The position numbers and the translations under genes are program-made. A stretch of 64,000 bases of DNA, taken from assembly GCF_026914285.1 (NCBI RefSeq), contig NZ_CP113864.1, forward strand, positions 905,501 through 969,500, written 5' to 3'. Below the pieces are notes generated by a model that saw only the letters and a program-made list of their open reading frames with translations, ran no database searches and was not told where the DNA came from. This DNA is from Caldicellulosiruptor naganoensis. GTDB lineage: Bacteria; Bacillota; Thermoanaerobacteria; Caldicellulosiruptorales; Caldicellulosiruptoraceae. Below, one piece after another: positions 11,374 through 23,163 of this stretch; the first letter of the stretch is position 1; every line of letters begins with the position of its first letter.

Positions 11374-13074
11374 ATGAAAAACAAAAATGTATTATTATTA
11401 CTCTCAATTCTGATTGCCACCGGATACTTTATTCTCCAGGTTATTTCTATTGGCTCAAGAGAAATACCAACGACATATTGGGCATCCAAAGAAGAGGGCA
11501 GTACAATTGAAGTGAGAATTTCACCCAAGATGTTTATAAAGGACTTCTTTATCTATTTTGGTTACGGAGATGGGAAAGTTGATATACAATTTTTGAACGA
11601 TAACTCTGTAATATTCCAACAATCTGTCCAATCAGCCTTTTTTCAAGGTAAGGTAATATCAGTTAATAACGTCGTTGACAAAGTGCTTATCGTGACACAT
11701 GGAAATGGTCTTGAGATTAGAGAAATTGCAGCAAAAAAAGATGACAAACAGTTTATAGATTTTTCAAACGCAGCAATTGGTATTTTAAAAGGCTTCAACT
11801 ATTCAGGAAATCCTTATAATTTAGTTGATGAGCAAACCAAAATGAAAAGTATAGTAAGTTACCGTTACAGTTCTTATTTTGATGAGATATATCATGCAAG
11901 AACAGCCTACGAACTGTTAAAAGGGCTGCCACCTTATGACTTAGTTCATCCACCCTTAGGTAAATGGTTAATATCAGTTGGAATGGCAATATGGGGAGTG
12001 AACCCATTTGGATGGAGAATTGTTAATTTAATTTTTGGTTCAATTGCATTGGTTCTTATACTAATTTTATTCACTAAGCTACACAAACCCTCATTTTGGT
12101 GCGGAATAGCAGTTATAATATTGATGGCGAGTGACTTTTTGCATAATAGCTTGTCGAGAACAGCGAACCTCGATACATTCAGTTTATTTTTTATTCTTTT
12201 ATGTTCAATTTTTGGAATGTCGTACATAAGTAGTATACTAAAAAGGAAAGAAAAATTATCCAAAACGAATTTAGCGTACTTTTTGTCATTTTCAACTGGA
12301 GGATTAGCATTTGCATGTAAATGGAATGCTTTGTATTCAATTATACCTATTTTGACAATTTCATTCGCATATAGAGTGTATAATCTTATAAAAAGTAATG
12401 ACAAAAATTGGGTTATAAAGGCGATCAAGAATGGATTATTATCCATCATAGCTTTTTTAATACCTTATTATCTTACATACCTGCCAATAACAATAAAATA
12501 CCCATATCATAATTTACCAGGGGCAGTCATAAGTGATTTTGTAATGTTGCAAAACCATATTTGGAAATACCATTCGACGTTAGTGGCAACGCATCCATTT
12601 TCTTCTGAGTGGTATCAATGGTTATTGGCAACGAAACCACTATGGGCTTATTATGACAATTCGTTGCCAAGTAATTTACGTTCGACTATTGCATATTTAG
12701 GGAATCCAGTTATGTGGGGTCTGGGGTTGTTAGCGCTGGCATATTTATTGATAGTGGCTCTGAAAAATCCCAAAAACAATTTGAGTTCTTTTATAGTAAT
12801 TGCAAGCTATATGTCTTCAATTGTTCCATGGATGTTCATAGGTAGAATCAAGTTCATATATCATTATTACCTTGCATTACCTTGGCTTTACATAGCGATA
12901 GCTATGGCAATTGATAATCTAAGTCTAAAGCAAGGATTAAAAGAAAAAGTCGCAATGACAGTAAGTAGTTTAGCTCTGATTATGCTTATCATATACTATC
13001 CTGCTGTGAGCGGTTTGACTGTGTCAGCAAAATACATTAATATGCTAAAGATAATGAAGAGTTGGATATTCTAA
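11374..13074 (+). CDS. GT39-type protein O-glycosyltransferase (membrane)
   Basis: The product is a 566-residue polytopic membrane protein of the dolichyl-phosphate-mannose protein mannosyltransferase (GT39/PMT, GT-C fold) type. The N-terminus has a membrane segment and an extracytoplasmic stretch. A luminal-type motif follows: YFDEIYHARTAYE (acidic Asp-Glu pair) and HPPLGKWLI, then many hydrophobic helices. ATG 11374 follows AAAGGAG. It heads a same-strand run with the genes at 13103, 14614 and 16224, all lying between cellulase genes. In C. bescii a GT39 gene in this locus has been reported as needed for glycosylation of secreted cellulases. The likely substrate here is the Thr-rich linkers of the surrounding enzymes. 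The sugar and lipid donors cannot be told from sequence. Confidence 0.88.
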   Translation: MKNKNVLLLLSILIATGYFILQVISIGSREIPTTYWASKEEGSTIEVRISPKMFIKDFFIYFGYGDGKVDIQFLNDNSVIFQQSVQSAFFQGKVISVNNVVDKVLIVTHGNGLEIREIAAKKDDKQFIDFSNAAIGILKGFNYSGNPYNLVDEQTKMKSIVSYRYSSYFDEIYHARTAYELLKGLPPYDLVHPPLGKWLISVGMAIWGVNPFGWRIVNLIFGSIALVLILILFTKLHKPSFWCGIAVIILMASDFLHNSLSRTANLDTFSLFFILLCSIFGMSYISSILKRKEKLSKTNLAYFLSFSTGGLAFACKWNALYSIIPILTISFAYRVYNLIKSNDKNWVIKAIKNGLLSIIAFLIPYYLTYLPITIKYPYHNLPGAVISDFVMLQNHIWKYHSTLVATHPFSSEWYQWLLATKPLWAYYDNSLPSNLRSTIAYLGNPVMWGLGLLALAYLLIVALKNPKNNLSSFIVIASYMSSIVPWMFIGRIKFIYHYYLALPWLYIAIAMAIDNLSLKQGLKEKVAMTVSSLALIMLIIYYPAVSGLTVSAKYINMLKIMKSWIF

Positions 13075-13102
13075 CAAAGTTGTGTAAATAGAGAAGGGGA
13101 GA

Positions 13103-14563
13103 ATGAAAAACAAGATGTCAAATAGAAAGTATGAAGCAGTAATCAAGCTTGACGTTGCAAATAAAAAAGTTGTAGCAATAATAACATACAGTATACTAAT
13201 TACAATATTGCCGTTAGGCTGGTGGATGGCTAATTTCGGTGAAGTGATGTTTAAAAGCAGGCAGCCGAATAGAATAATAGTGAGTATTATAACAATAATT
13301 GGAATTATTTTTTACAGCTACTATTTAAACTTTTGCAACAACAAATCGCAGATTTCAAGAATAGAATTCATATGGATGCTATTCACCGCATTTTTTGTAA
13401 GATTGGCTTTAGGTGGTGCAATATCGGGACATCCGATAGATGTAAACTGTTTCAAGGCATGGATGAACATTGCTTCAACAGATATGTTCAACATTTACGA
13501 GAAGAACATTTTTATTGACTACCTGCCAGGATATTTAATCATCTTAGCATTATTTAAAAACATTGCTTCGATAGTCCACAGTACCATTTCAGAGGACCTA
13601 CTTATTAAATTACCGAACATCTTAGCTGACATTGCCATTGGAGTAATGGTGTTAGGCCTTAAGCAAAAGTGTGGAAGTCGACCAACTCGTGAGGAAAGTA
13701 CAATAATTTTGTTTAATCCCGCACTAATTTTGCTCTCATCACTGTGGGGACAGAGTGACAGCTTTGTATCCATGTTGTTGGTTATGCTATTTGTTAGCTT
13801 AGTTTACAATGCCCATATTTTAGCTGGATGTTTAGCAGCCTATTTATTGTTCACAAAACCTCAATTTATCTTATATTTTCCGCTAATAGCACTATACTGG
13901 GTATACAATCTTTGGCTTAGAAATAGAACAGTGGACATAATAAAACAAATAATTTCTTTTAGCATTGTAAGCGGCGGATTGTATTTTCTTTTCATGCCTC
14001 ATAAGGAAATTTTATGGCTTCCAAAGTTCTTTATAAAAATAGCAGGAGAATATCCTTATTACACAGTAAATGCATTTAATATCTATTACGCTGGAGGCTT
14101 AAATTGGGTCAAAACAGGAGGTATGTACAATTGCATAAATATGATTGTTTTAGCAATTGCCTACATTTTGGTTTTGGCGCAGATTGGTGTTAGGTTGGAA
14201 AAACCAAGTGATCATTTAATCCAACTGAGGTATCTCCTGCAAGGTGGTTTTATAGTTGGATTACTTTCTTATAACCTTATGACAGGTATGCATGAAAGAT
14301 ATTCAATATTTGCATGGTTATTTTGTCTAATGGTATATGTACTGATTAATGACATAAGATGGTTAAGGATATCAATGATTATTTCCTTGCTAACCTTTCT
14401 GAATATATCGAAGGTTTTGGATCTATCTCTGTCAAACATTTATTTTGTTCAAAGAGATCTTTCGAACTTTATAGTGGCAATAGCGAATATTGTCATTCTT
14501 TTTGCATCACTTTATATTATTACTAACAGCCTATTAAAGCACAAAAATAATGCAAAAGTATGA
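13103..14563 (+). CDS. Second GT-C membrane glycosyltransferase, Gpi18/COG5542-like
   Basis: The product is a 486-residue polytopic membrane protein. Its features fit the COG5542 group (mannosyltransferases related to Gpi18): an early extracytoplasmic acidic motif (GHPIDVNCFKAW), IDYLPGYL, a NPALILLSSLWGQSDS segment and TKPQFILYFPL. ATG 13103 lies 28 bases after the GT39 stop, behind GAGAAGGGGAG, so co-translation with GT39 is likely. It may extend the glycan begun by GT39 or load the lipid carrier; both are inferences from position. The family is assigned from motifs only. A GT87-like relative or a non-enzymatic membrane protein is the main alternative. Confidence 0.7.
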   Translation: MKNKMSNRKYEAVIKLDVANKKVVAIITYSILITILPLGWWMANFGEVMFKSRQPNRIIVSIITIIGIIFYSYYLNFCNNKSQISRIEFIWMLFTAFFVRLALGGAISGHPIDVNCFKAWMNIASTDMFNIYEKNIFIDYLPGYLIILALFKNIASIVHSTISEDLLIKLPNILADIAIGVMVLGLKQKCGSRPTREESTIILFNPALILLSSLWGQSDSFVSMLLVMLFVSLVYNAHILAGCLAAYLLFTKPQFILYFPLIALYWVYNLWLRNRTVDIIKQIISFSIVSGGLYFLFMPHKEILWLPKFFIKIAGEYPYYTVNAFNIYYAGGLNWVKTGGMYNCINMIVLAIAYILVLAQIGVRLEKPSDHLIQLRYLLQGGFIVGLLSYNLMTGMHERYSIFAWLFCLMVYVLINDIRWLRISMIISLLTFLNISKVLDLSLSNIYFVQRDLSNFIVAIANIVILFASLYIITNSLLKHKNNAKV

Positions 14564-14613
14564 CAGCATGAATATTCGAAAATAAAAGAAGAGACTTTAG
14601 GAGGGTGGCAAAA

Positions 14614-16152
14614 ATGAAGAGTAAAAAGAGAAACAAAAGACAAAAAGACAAGCAAAAAAAACAGCAAACGAAAATTCAGTTCAAAGAACTTTTGAGGTTG
14701 CCTATTGTAAAAAGTTTTATAATCATATTAATTTTGTCCTTATTGATAACAACAATATATAGCACAACAACAATTGTAATCAGAAAAAATATTGCCAAAC
14801 ATTTTTTCACAATCTCAGATGAAAATTATCAAAATGTAGCATATCTCAATAATAAATTGGTTATGTTTGAAAAGAATGGTAAATGGGGGATAATGGATAC
14901 AAAGGGAAAAATAATAGTAAAGCCTACATATGAAAGGATACTATTAGAAAGTGAAGGAATGATTCCAGTTAAGCTTAAAAATAAATGGGGCTTTATTGAT
15001 ATCTATGGAAAAGTTAAGATAAAACCCCAATTTGACAATGTAACTGCATTCACAAACCAGCTTGCAGCTGTGTGTGTGAACAACAGGTGGGGAATTATAG
15101 ATAAGTCAGGCAAATATACTTTAAAACCTCAGTATCAAGACATAATTATACATCCAAGCAAAATGATTCAAACTAAAAAGTATAATAAATGGGGAATTAT
15201 TGATGAAAAAGGAAATCAAATTATACCGTTTAAATACAAAGAGATACAAATTTTGAATTACAAGGGTGTCATTGTTGCTAAAGAAAAAGATAGTTACAAA
15301 GTAATATCGATCAAAAACAAAAAGGAAAGTAAAGAAAACTATAGCAACTTTTCATTAAACATTGGGAAAATGTTACCTGTTATGAGAAACAATAAGTGGG
15401 GCATTTTAAATCTTGAAACGTTATCAGAAGTTTTTCCGACGATTTATGATGAAATATGGGTCCACAATGAAGGCTGGCTAGAGCTTAAAAAAGATAAAAA
15501 GTTGTACATTATGTTTTCTGACGGTAAAATATTATCTAAAACTTTTCAAAGGGATTCAGTAGTTGTTTCTTCAAACAAAATGATTTCAATAAAACAAAAT
15601 AATGGAGTCATAACCTTAGTAAATCTTGATTCACGAAAGACAGTAGATATAAAAGCGCATGATATAACAGTATTTAACAATGGTTTCGCGGCAGTCAAGG
15701 TTAAAGGCAAGTGGGGGTTGATTGCAGAAAATGGGAAGTTTGTTATTAAGCCAAAGTATGATTCTATCTGGATAGCAGACAAAGACATAATTGTAGTTTA
15801 TCTCAATGGAAAGTGGGGGTTAGCGAAAATGAACGGGGAAACTTTAACACCACTGAACTATGATTTAATAGGCGAAGTAAAAGATGGGTACGTAGCATTT
15901 CTAAAAAATGGCAAATGGGGCGTGATGCTAAAGACAGGCAAAATACTGCTGAAACCGAAATTTGATCAAATTACACTTCATACAAGGAACTATATATTTG
16001 CTAGACAAAATGATACTTGGTTTCTCATAGTAATTAAGAATAATAAAAAATATTTCTACAGATTCAAAACGTTCTCTGTGATGAGAGTTAATAACAATAT
16101 TTGGGCATATACTACAAAGAAAGGCATGAAAGTTATTATTCTAAAAAAATAA
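14614..16152 (+). CDS. Membrane-anchored WG-repeat (beta-propeller-like) protein
   Basis: The product has 512 residues. The first 25 or so are strongly basic (Lys/Arg/Gln), followed by one membrane segment (about 30-55) and an extracellular body. The body is built from about nine WG repeats, each of the form K-W-G-(I/F)-(I/M)-D-x-x-G-K followed some residues later by KP-x-(F/Y)-(D/E). I start it at ATG 14614, nine bases after AGGAGG; GTG 14605 touches the Shine-Dalgarno sequence. WG repeats are thought to form binding surfaces and no enzyme motif is seen. It sits between the glycosyltransferases and the foldase. A role as a surface scaffold or chaperone for the glycosylated enzymes is a guess from context. 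Confidence 0.8.
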   Translation: MKSKKRNKRQKDKQKKQQTKIQFKELLRLPIVKSFIIILILSLLITTIYSTTTIVIRKNIAKHFFTISDENYQNVAYLNNKLVMFEKNGKWGIMDTKGKIIVKPTYERILLESEGMIPVKLKNKWGFIDIYGKVKIKPQFDNVTAFTNQLAAVCVNNRWGIIDKSGKYTLKPQYQDIIIHPSKMIQTKKYNKWGIIDEKGNQIIPFKYKEIQILNYKGVIVAKEKDSYKVISIKNKKESKENYSNFSLNIGKMLPVMRNNKWGILNLETLSEVFPTIYDEIWVHNEGWLELKKDKKLYIMFSDGKILSKTFQRDSVVVSSNKMISIKQNNGVITLVNLDSRKTVDIKAHDITVFNNGFAAVKVKGKWGLIAENGKFVIKPKYDSIWIADKDIIVVYLNGKWGLAKMNGETLTPLNYDLIGEVKDGYVAFLKNGKWGVMLKTGKILLKPKFDQITLHTRNYIFARQNDTWFLIVIKNNKKYFYRFKTFSVMRVNNNIWAYTTKKGMKVIILKK

Positions 16153-16223
16153 TTATGAAATAGTTATAATGATTAACCCACAAAAAATGAGTAAGCAAAA
16201 ATTTTAAATTGAGGAGGTTTATT

Positions 16224-17246
16224 ATGAATAAAAAGAATCTATTTTTGGTAATGGGTATATTGCTTATTTCAATCATCTTGTCGTTGTTTATTTTAAAGGG
16301 TAAAATTGCGAGGATAATTGATGATCATAAGGTAGTGTTAGAGGTAAATGGAGAACAAGTTACCAAAAGAGAGTACAAAATAAGGTTTAATACCCTGAAA
16401 GAGAATGCAATTCAATTTTCATCACGTACAGACATCTTGGATCAGGTGTTTAACGGAAAAACATATAGAGAGTTATTGAAAGATGAATTGTTCACGATTT
16501 TAACAGAAGAATTGTTGTGCCTACAAGAAGCTAGGAGAAGAAATATTAATCTCACAAAGCAAGAAGAAGAAGAAATAAAAAAATATATTCAAGAGCTTAA
16601 GGCAAATGAGGAAATGAGAGGTTATTTTAACCAATATCTCCGAAAAATAGGTTCTGATGAAAATCATTTTTATAGAGATCTGTATAAAACTAGAATCATT
16701 AATAAGTTATATAGTTCTATTACAAGCAAAACAACTGTTAGTGACTCAGAGATAGTTAATTACTATAATACCAATAAGAATCAGTTTAAAAAGAGAAAAA
16801 TCATGGACATTTTTCTAAAGGTGGAGAATGAAGAGGAGGATGCTCGAAAAAGAGAAATTGCAAATAAAATAGTGTCTGAATTAAAAAAAGGAGAGAATTT
16901 TGAAAAATTGGTCAAAAAGTACTCAGAGGATGATAGTGCAAGTATAACAAAAGGAATAATTGATTACTTTAGAAAAGGCGAAAAAGAAGCAGAGTATGGT
17001 AGTGTTTTTGAAGAAGAGGTGTTTAAATTAGCTGTTGGACAAATCAGTAATGTAATAAAGACAGTTAAAGGTTATCATATAGTAAAAGTACTTGATGAAA
17101 AATATATGCCTCTTGATGAAGTGAAGGAAGAAATTCAATCAAAGTTGATGAAACAAAAGAAAGACGAAGTTTTTAGGTTATACATTGAAAATTTAAAAAA
17201 ATCATCTAAAATCAATGTTTATAAGGATAGAATAAAAGATCTTTAA
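16224..17246 (+). CDS. prsA: PrsA/SurA-like foldase with parvulin domain
   Basis: The product has 340 residues and acts outside the membrane to fold secreted proteins. An N-terminal membrane or signal segment (about 1-25) is followed by a SurA-type helical domain (about 35-180) with EVNGEQVTKREY. A parvulin peptidyl-prolyl isomerase core follows (about 185-300), with FEKLVKKYSED, the FEEEVFKLAVGQIS stretch and VKGYHIVKV. ATG 16224 lies seven bases after GAGGAGG; an upstream TTG at 16209 overlaps that region. No lipobox Cys is evident near the N-terminus, so anchoring by an uncleaved helix is likelier than lipidation. It is the last gene of the cassette and immediately precedes a 1874-residue secreted enzyme, which suggests a dedicated foldase for the locus. 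Confidence 0.85.
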   Translation: MNKKNLFLVMGILLISIILSLFILKGKIARIIDDHKVVLEVNGEQVTKREYKIRFNTLKENAIQFSSRTDILDQVFNGKTYRELLKDELFTILTEELLCLQEARRRNINLTKQEEEEIKKYIQELKANEEMRGYFNQYLRKIGSDENHFYRDLYKTRIINKLYSSITSKTTVSDSEIVNYYNTNKNQFKKRKIMDIFLKVENEEEDARKREIANKIVSELKKGENFEKLVKKYSEDDSASITKGIIDYFRKGEKEAEYGSVFEEEVFKLAVGQISNVIKTVKGYHIVKVLDEKYMPLDEVKEEIQSKLMKQKKDEVFRLYIENLKKSSKINVYKDRIKDL

Positions 17247-17519
17247 ACAAAAATTTAAATTGATTCTACTTGCATAGAAGTTTAGAAAAAATGCAACAAT
17301 TGTTAATATAAAAAAGAGCAATATTGTAATAATTATTTGCAAAATAATGATAGAATTAATTTGCCTTAAAAATATAAAATAATATATGGTAGGAAGCGTG
17401 TAAAAAATTTAATACAATACGAAAGACAGAAGTGAGGGGATAGAAACTAAAGATAAAGTATAATTTTCAATTACCCAACTCAGACTATTAAATCCATAAT
17501 TGAAAGGAGGGGGATTAAG

Positions 17520-20500
17520 ATGCGAAGGGGTATAGCGTTATTTATTGCAATTATCTTTTTATGTACAGTGATGTATAGCTTAACTTTTCCAGTGAAGGCA
17601 GAGAGTATAGTCACCACTCAAAAATACATTTGGAAAAATGTAAAAATTGAAGGTGGCGGCGGTTTTATTACGGGAATAGTTTTTAATCCTAAAGAAAAAA
17701 ACTTAGTTTATGTAAGAACAGATATTGGCGGTGCTTACAGAAGTACAGATGGTGGCAATACGTGGACACAGCTTATGAATTGGGTTAGTTTTGATGAGTG
17801 GAATTTATTAGGCGTAGAAAGTATAGCAACAGATCCTGTTGATCCAAATCGACTCTACATTGCTGCTGGTACTTACACTAATAGTTGGACAAATATGAAT
17901 GGGGTCCTTTTACGTTCAAAAGATAAAGGTAATACATTTGAACGTACTCCTTTACCATTCAAATTGGGCGGTAATATGCCTGGTCGAAATATGGGAGAGA
18001 GATTAGCTATTGATCCGAATAACAATAGTATCTTATATTTAGGTACACGCGAAGGAAATGGACTATGGAAAAGTACAGATTATGGCGTAACATGGAAAAA
18101 AGTAGAGAACTTCCCGAACCCAGGAACATATGTTGAAGACCCGAATTGCCCTTATGATTATTTGAATCATATCACAGGTGTAGTATGGGTTGTATTTGAT
18201 CCAACGAGCGGTAAACCCGGAGAAGGAAGCAAAGTGATTTATGTAGGGGTAGCCGATAAAAATACAAGCATATACTATACAAAAGATGGTGGGCAAACAT
18301 GGGAGGCACTGCCAGGACAACCTACAGGTTTACTTCCACAACGTGCAAAGTTAAGTTCAGATGGGATGCTGTATATAACATATAGCAATACTCAGGGCCC
18401 TTACAACGGTGACTATGGAGAAGTATGGAGATATAATACTAAAACTGGCGAATGGAAAAACATAAGTCCAATGCCAGCAAAAGATACTTATTTTGGATAT
18501 GGAGGATTAGCTGTTGACGCTCAAAATCCAAAGGTGGTAATGGTAGCAGCTTTGAGTTCATGGTGGCCCGATACTTATATTTGGCGTAGTACAGATGGTG
18601 GTGAAACATGGAAGTGTATATGGGAATGGGCTGGATATCCTAACAGAACGCTTCACTACACTATGGATATTTCTGCAGCTCCATGGTTGAATTTTGGTAT
18701 TACGAATCCAATTCCTCCCGAGACAAGTCCAAAGCTTGGTTGGATGGTTGCAACCCTTGAGATTGATCCATTTAACTCTGATAGAATGTTATATGGGACA
18801 GGTGCTACGTTATATGGGTGTGATGATTTAACCAAATGGGATAAAGGTGAAAAGATAACAATTAAAGTAAAAGGAATTGGGATAGAAGAAACATCAGTTG
18901 CAGCATTAGTAAGCCCGCCAATCGGACCACATTTATTTAGTGCAATATACGATATCGCAGGGTTTAGACATGATGATTTGGAGAAAGCACCCAACTGGAC
19001 ATATACTCAACCCAATATGGGTTCGACTACTGATATAGATTACGCTGAATTGAATCCAAACTTTATGGTGCGCGTAGGGAACGTTGACAAAACATGGAAT
19101 CCAAACACAAACAGAATTGGTTTTTCATATGATGGTGGGAAATCATGGTTCCAAGGTAATCAAGAACCTCAAGGAATGACAGAAGGTGGAACAGTTGCTG
19201 CAGCTGCTGATGCTAGTGTAGTTGTGTGGGCACCAAAAGGTGCTCCTGTATCCTATTCCACAGACAATGGTAATACATGGTATCAATGTGCTAATGTACC
19301 TTCCGGAGCGATTGTATACTCTGATAGAGTAAATCCAAACAAGTTTTATGCTTTTAAAGATGGGAAATTCTACATTAGTAGTGACAAAGGAAAAACCTTT
19401 GTTCAATCACCAGCTTCTGGCTTGCCAACAAGCGGGAACTTTAAGGCTGTTCCTGGTCGTGAAGGTGATATATGGTTAGTCGGCAATAATGGAATGTGGC
19501 ATTCGGTTGATGGTGGTTATACATTTACAAAAATTGCAAATGTAGAGGAAGCAGCAAGTATTGGGTTTGGTAAACCTGCAGAGGGAAAAACATATCCGGC
19601 AATCTACACTTATGCAAAGATAAGTGGAATCAGAGGAATATTTAGATCTGATGATGCAGGTGCAAGTTGGGTAAGAATAAATGATGATAATAATCAATTT
19701 GGTTGTGCTAATGCAGACATTACTGGAGACCCAAGAGTATATGGAAGAGTATTCGTTGCTACTAATGGTTTAGGAATAAAATGGGGTGAAATTGCTGATA
19801 GTGCTACAATTCCAACATCAACGCCGATATCAACAACAACTGCGTCACCTACTCCAACACCGACTCCCACAGTAACATCCACCCCGACACCTACACCGAC
19901 GCCAACTGCAACCCCAACCCCAACAGTGACCCCGACGCCGGCACCGACAGTGACGGTGGCACCGACACCAACACCGAGCAGCAGTCCGGTTGCAGGTGGG
20001 CATATAAAGATATTGTATGCGAACAAGGAGACCAATAGCACAACTAACACGATAAGGCCTTGGTTGAAGGTAGTAAATAGTGGTAGCAGTGCGATAGATT
20101 TGAGCAGGGTAACGATAAGGTACTGGTACACGGTGGATGGTGAGAGGGCACAGAGTGCGGTATCAGACTGGGCACAGATAGGAGCAAGCAATGTAACATT
20201 CAAGTTTGTGAAGCTGAGCAGTAGCGTAAGTGGAGCGGACTATTACTTGGAGATAGGATTTAAGAGTGGAGCGGGGCAGTTGCAGCCAGGGAAGGACACA
20301 GGGGAGATACAGATAAGGTTTAACAAGAGTGACTGGAGCAATTACAATCAGGGAAATGACTGGTCATGGTTACAGAGCATGACGAGTTATGGAGAGAATG
20401 TGAAGGTAACGGCGTATATAGATGGAGTGTTGGTATGGGGTCAGGAGCCGAGTGGAGCGACACCTGCACCGACAGTGACGGTTGCACCGACACCAACACC

Positions 20501-23144
20501 GACAGTGACACCTACACCAACAGTAACACCAACTCCAACGCCAACACCGACACCGACAGTAACAGTGACACCAACACCGACACCGACACCTGTTAGCACA
20601 CCTGCGACAAGCGGGCAGATAAAGGTACTGTATGCTAACAAGGAGACAAACAGCACGACAAACACGATAAGGCCATGGTTGAAGGTAGTGAACACGGGAA
20701 GCAGTAGCATAGATTTGAGCAGGGTAACGATAAGGTACTGGTACACGGTAGATGGAGACAAGGCACAGAGTGCGGTATCAGATTGGGCACAGATAGGAGC
20801 AAGCAATGTGACATTCAAGTTTGTGAAGCTGAGCAACAGTGTAGAAGGAGCGGACTATTACTTGGAGATAGGATTTAAGAGCGGAGCGGGGCAGTTGCAG
20901 CCTGGTAAAGACACAGGGGAGATACAGATAAGGTTTAACAAGAGTGACTGGAGCAATTACAATCAGGGGAATGACTGGTCATGGTTGCAGAGCATGACGA
21001 GTTATGGAGAGAATATGAAGGTAACGGCGTATATAGATGGAGTGCTGGTATGGGGTCAGGAGCCGGGTGGAGCGACACCTGCACCGACCCCAACACCGAC
21101 ACCGACAGTAACAGCAACCCCAACACCGACACCGACACCAGCACCGACTCCGACAGCGACGCCGACACCAACACCAACACCGACGGTAACACCGACGCCG
21201 ACCCCGACGCAGACAGTTGCGCCTACACCGACGCCGAGCAGCACACCGAGCGGGCTTGGCGAATATGGGCAGAGGTTTATGTGGTTATGGAACAAGATAC
21301 ATGATCCTGCGAACGGGTATTTTAACCAGGATGGGATACCATATCATTCGGTAGAGACATTGATATGCGAAGCACCTGATTATGGTCATTTGACCACGAG
21401 TGAAGCATTTTCGTACTATGTATGGCTTGAGGCAGTGTATGGGAAGTTAACAGGTGATTGGAGCAAATTTAAGACGGCATGGGACACATTAGAGAAGTAT
21501 ATGATACCGTCGGCTGAAGATCAGCCGATGAGGACATATGATCCTAACAAGCCAGCGACGTATGCAGGTGAGTGGGAGACACCGGACAAGTATCCATCGC
21601 CGCTTGAGTTTAATGTACCTGTTGGCAAAGACCCATTGCATAATGAGCTTGTGAGCACATATGGTAGCACATTGATGTATGGTATGCACTGGTTGATGGA
21701 CGTAGACAACTGGTATGGATATGGCAAGAGAGGGGACGGAGTGAGCCGTGCATCATTTATCAACACGTTCCAGAGAGGGCCTGAGGAGTCTGTATGGGAG
21801 ACTGTACCGCATCCGAGCTGGGAGGACTTCAAGTGGGGCGGACCGAATGGATTTTTAGATCTGTTTATTAAGGATCAGAACTATTCGAAGCAGTGGAGAT
21901 ACACGAATGCACCTGATGCGGATGCGAGAGCTATTCAGGCTACTTACTGGGCGAAGGTATGGGCGAAGGAGCAAGGTAAGTTTAATGAGATAAGCAGCTA
22001 TGTAGCGAAGGCAGCGAAGATGGGTGACTATTTGAGGTATGCGATGTTTGACAAGTATTTCAAGCCATTAGGATGTCAGGACAAGAATGCGGCTGGAGGA
22101 ACAGGGTATGACAGTGCACATTATCTGTTATCATGGTATTATGCATGGGGCGGAGCATTGGATGGAGCATGGTCATGGAAGATAGGTTGCAGCCATGTGC
22201 ACTTTGGATATCAGAATCCGATGGCTGCATGGGCATTAGCGAATGATAGTGATATGAAGCCGAAGTCACCGAACGGAGCGAGTGACTGGGCGAAGAGTTT
22301 GAAGAGGCAGATAGAATTTTACAGGTGGTTGCAGTCAGCGGAGGGAGCGATAGCAGGAGGCGCGACAAATTCATGGAATGGCAGGTACGAGAAATATCCG
22401 GCAGGTACAGCGACATTTTATGGAATGGCGTATGACCCGAACCCGGTATATCGAGATCCTGGCAGCAACACATGGTTTGGATTCCAGGCATGGTCGATGC
22501 AGAGGGTAGCGGAGTATTACTATGTGACAGGAGATAAGGAGGCAGGTGCACTGCTTGAGAAGTGGGTAAGCTGGATAAAGAGTGTAGTGAAGTTGAACAG
22601 TGATGGTACATTTGCGATACCATCGACGCTTGATTGGAGTGGGCAGCCAGACACATGGAATGGGACATATACAGGTAATCCGAACTTGCATGTGAAGGTA
22701 GTAGATTATGGTACGGATTTAGGAATAACGGCATCACTTGCGAATGCACTACTTTATTACAGTGCAGGGACGAAGAAGTATGGGGTATTTGATGAGGAAG
22801 CGAAGAATTTAGCGAAGGAATTGCTGGACAGGATGTGGAAGTTGTACAGGGATGACAAGGGATTGTCAGCGCCAGAGAAGAGAGCGGACTACAAGAGATT
22901 TTTTGAGCAAGAGGTATACATTCCGGCAGGATGGACAGGGAAGATGCCGAATGGAGATGTAATAAAGAGTGGAGTTAAGTTTATAGACATAAGGAGCAAG
23001 TACAAACAAGATCCTGATTGGCCGAAGTTAGAGGCGGCATACAAGTCAGGGCAGGTACCGGAGTTCAGATATCACAGGTTCTGGGCACAGTGCGACATAG
23101 CAATTGCTAATGCAACATATGAAATTCTGTTCGGCAATCAATAA
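17520..23144 (+). CDS. Secreted GH74-CBM3-CBM3-GH48 xyloglucanase/cellobiohydrolase
   Basis: The product is a 1874-residue extracellular enzyme. After a signal peptide (about 1-28) comes a GH74 double beta-propeller (about 30-760) with repeated sialidase-like Asp-box turns such as STDGGNTW and SSDKGKTF. Two CBM3 modules (826-977, 1031-1182) lie in long Pro/Thr linkers. A GH48 exocellulase follows (about 1243-1874), with the presumed acid in TTSEAF and the [16 protein letters not shown] opening typical of the family. ATG 17520 follows GGAGGGGG. GH74 cuts xyloglucan and GH48 cellulose, so the pair suits primary plant walls. The same plan is known from the C. bescii locus. The GH48 half uses G-ending codons far more than the GH74 half. 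Confidence 0.95.
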   Translation: MRRGIALFIAIIFLCTVMYSLTFPVKAESIVTTQKYIWKNVKIEGGGGFITGIVFNPKEKNLVYVRTDIGGAYRSTDGGNTWTQLMNWVSFDEWNLLGVESIATDPVDPNRLYIAAGTYTNSWTNMNGVLLRSKDKGNTFERTPLPFKLGGNMPGRNMGERLAIDPNNNSILYLGTREGNGLWKSTDYGVTWKKVENFPNPGTYVEDPNCPYDYLNHITGVVWVVFDPTSGKPGEGSKVIYVGVADKNTSIYYTKDGGQTWEALPGQPTGLLPQRAKLSSDGMLYITYSNTQGPYNGDYGEVWRYNTKTGEWKNISPMPAKDTYFGYGGLAVDAQNPKVVMVAALSSWWPDTYIWRSTDGGETWKCIWEWAGYPNRTLHYTMDISAAPWLNFGITNPIPPETSPKLGWMVATLEIDPFNSDRMLYGTGATLYGCDDLTKWDKGEKITIKVKGIGIEETSVAALVSPPIGPHLFSAIYDIAGFRHDDLEKAPNWTYTQPNMGSTTDIDYAELNPNFMVRVGNVDKTWNPNTNRIGFSYDGGKSWFQGNQEPQGMTEGGTVAAAADASVVVWAPKGAPVSYSTDNGNTWYQCANVPSGAIVYSDRVNPNKFYAFKDGKFYISSDKGKTFVQSPASGLPTSGNFKAVPGREGDIWLVGNNGMWHSVDGGYTFTKIANVEEAASIGFGKPAEGKTYPAIYTYAKISGIRGIFRSDDAGASWVRINDDNNQFGCANADITGDPRVYGRVFVATNGLGIKWGEIADSATIPTSTPISTTTASPTPTPTPTVTSTPTPTPTPTATPTPTVTPTPAPTVTVAPTPTPSSSPVAGGHIKILYANKETNSTTNTIRPWLKVVNSGSSAIDLSRVTIRYWYTVDGERAQSAVSDWAQIGASNVTFKFVKLSSSVSGADYYLEIGFKSGAGQLQPGKDTGEIQIRFNKSDWSNYNQGNDWSWLQSMTSYGENVKVTAYIDGVLVWGQEPSGATPAPTVTVAPTPTPTVTPTPTVTPTPTPTPTPTVTVTPTPTPTPVSTPATSGQIKVLYANKETNSTTNTIRPWLKVVNTGSSSIDLSRVTIRYWYTVDGDKAQSAVSDWAQIGASNVTFKFVKLSNSVEGADYYLEIGFKSGAGQLQPGKDTGEIQIRFNKSDWSNYNQGNDWSWLQSMTSYGENMKVTAYIDGVLVWGQEPGGATPAPTPTPTPTVTATPTPTPTPAPTPTATPTPTPTPTVTPTPTPTQTVAPTPTPSSTPSGLGEYGQRFMWLWNKIHDPANGYFNQDGIPYHSVETLICEAPDYGHLTTSEAFSYYVWLEAVYGKLTGDWSKFKTAWDTLEKYMIPSAEDQPMRTYDPNKPATYAGEWETPDKYPSPLEFNVPVGKDPLHNELVSTYGSTLMYGMHWLMDVDNWYGYGKRGDGVSRASFINTFQRGPEESVWETVPHPSWEDFKWGGPNGFLDLFIKDQNYSKQWRYTNAPDADARAIQATYWAKVWAKEQGKFNEISSYVAKAAKMGDYLRYAMFDKYFKPLGCQDKNAAGGTGYDSAHYLLSWYYAWGGALDGAWSWKIGCSHVHFGYQNPMAAWALANDSDMKPKSPNGASDWAKSLKRQIEFYRWLQSAEGAIAGGATNSWNGRYEKYPAGTATFYGMAYDPNPVYRDPGSNTWFGFQAWSMQRVAEYYYVTGDKEAGALLEKWVSWIKSVVKLNSDGTFAIPSTLDWSGQPDTWNGTYTGNPNLHVKVVDYGTDLGITASLANALLYYSAGTKKYGVFDEEAKNLAKELLDRMWKLYRDDKGLSAPEKRADYKRFFEQEVYIPAGWTGKMPNGDVIKSGVKFIDIRSKYKQDPDWPKLEAAYKSGQVPEFRYHRFWAQCDIAIANATYEILFGNQ
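19995..20450 (+). repeat. CBM3 module copy 5 of 9
   Basis: 456 nt. Variable sites: [23 protein letters not shown]. The start differs from the others (GGHIKI, not SGQIKV). Confidence 0.95.
20610..21065 (+). repeat. CBM3 module copy 6 of 9
   Basis: 456 nt. Variable sites: [24 protein letters not shown]. Confidence 0.95.
21418..23144 (+). repeat. Duplicated GH48 module, copy 2
   Basis: Partner of 1-1727. The four differences are at 23056, 23105, 23129 and 23141. The true 5' edge of the shared block lies beyond the window start of copy 1. Confidence 0.95.
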
Positions 23145-23163
23145 TAAGTAGGTAAATGAAAAT

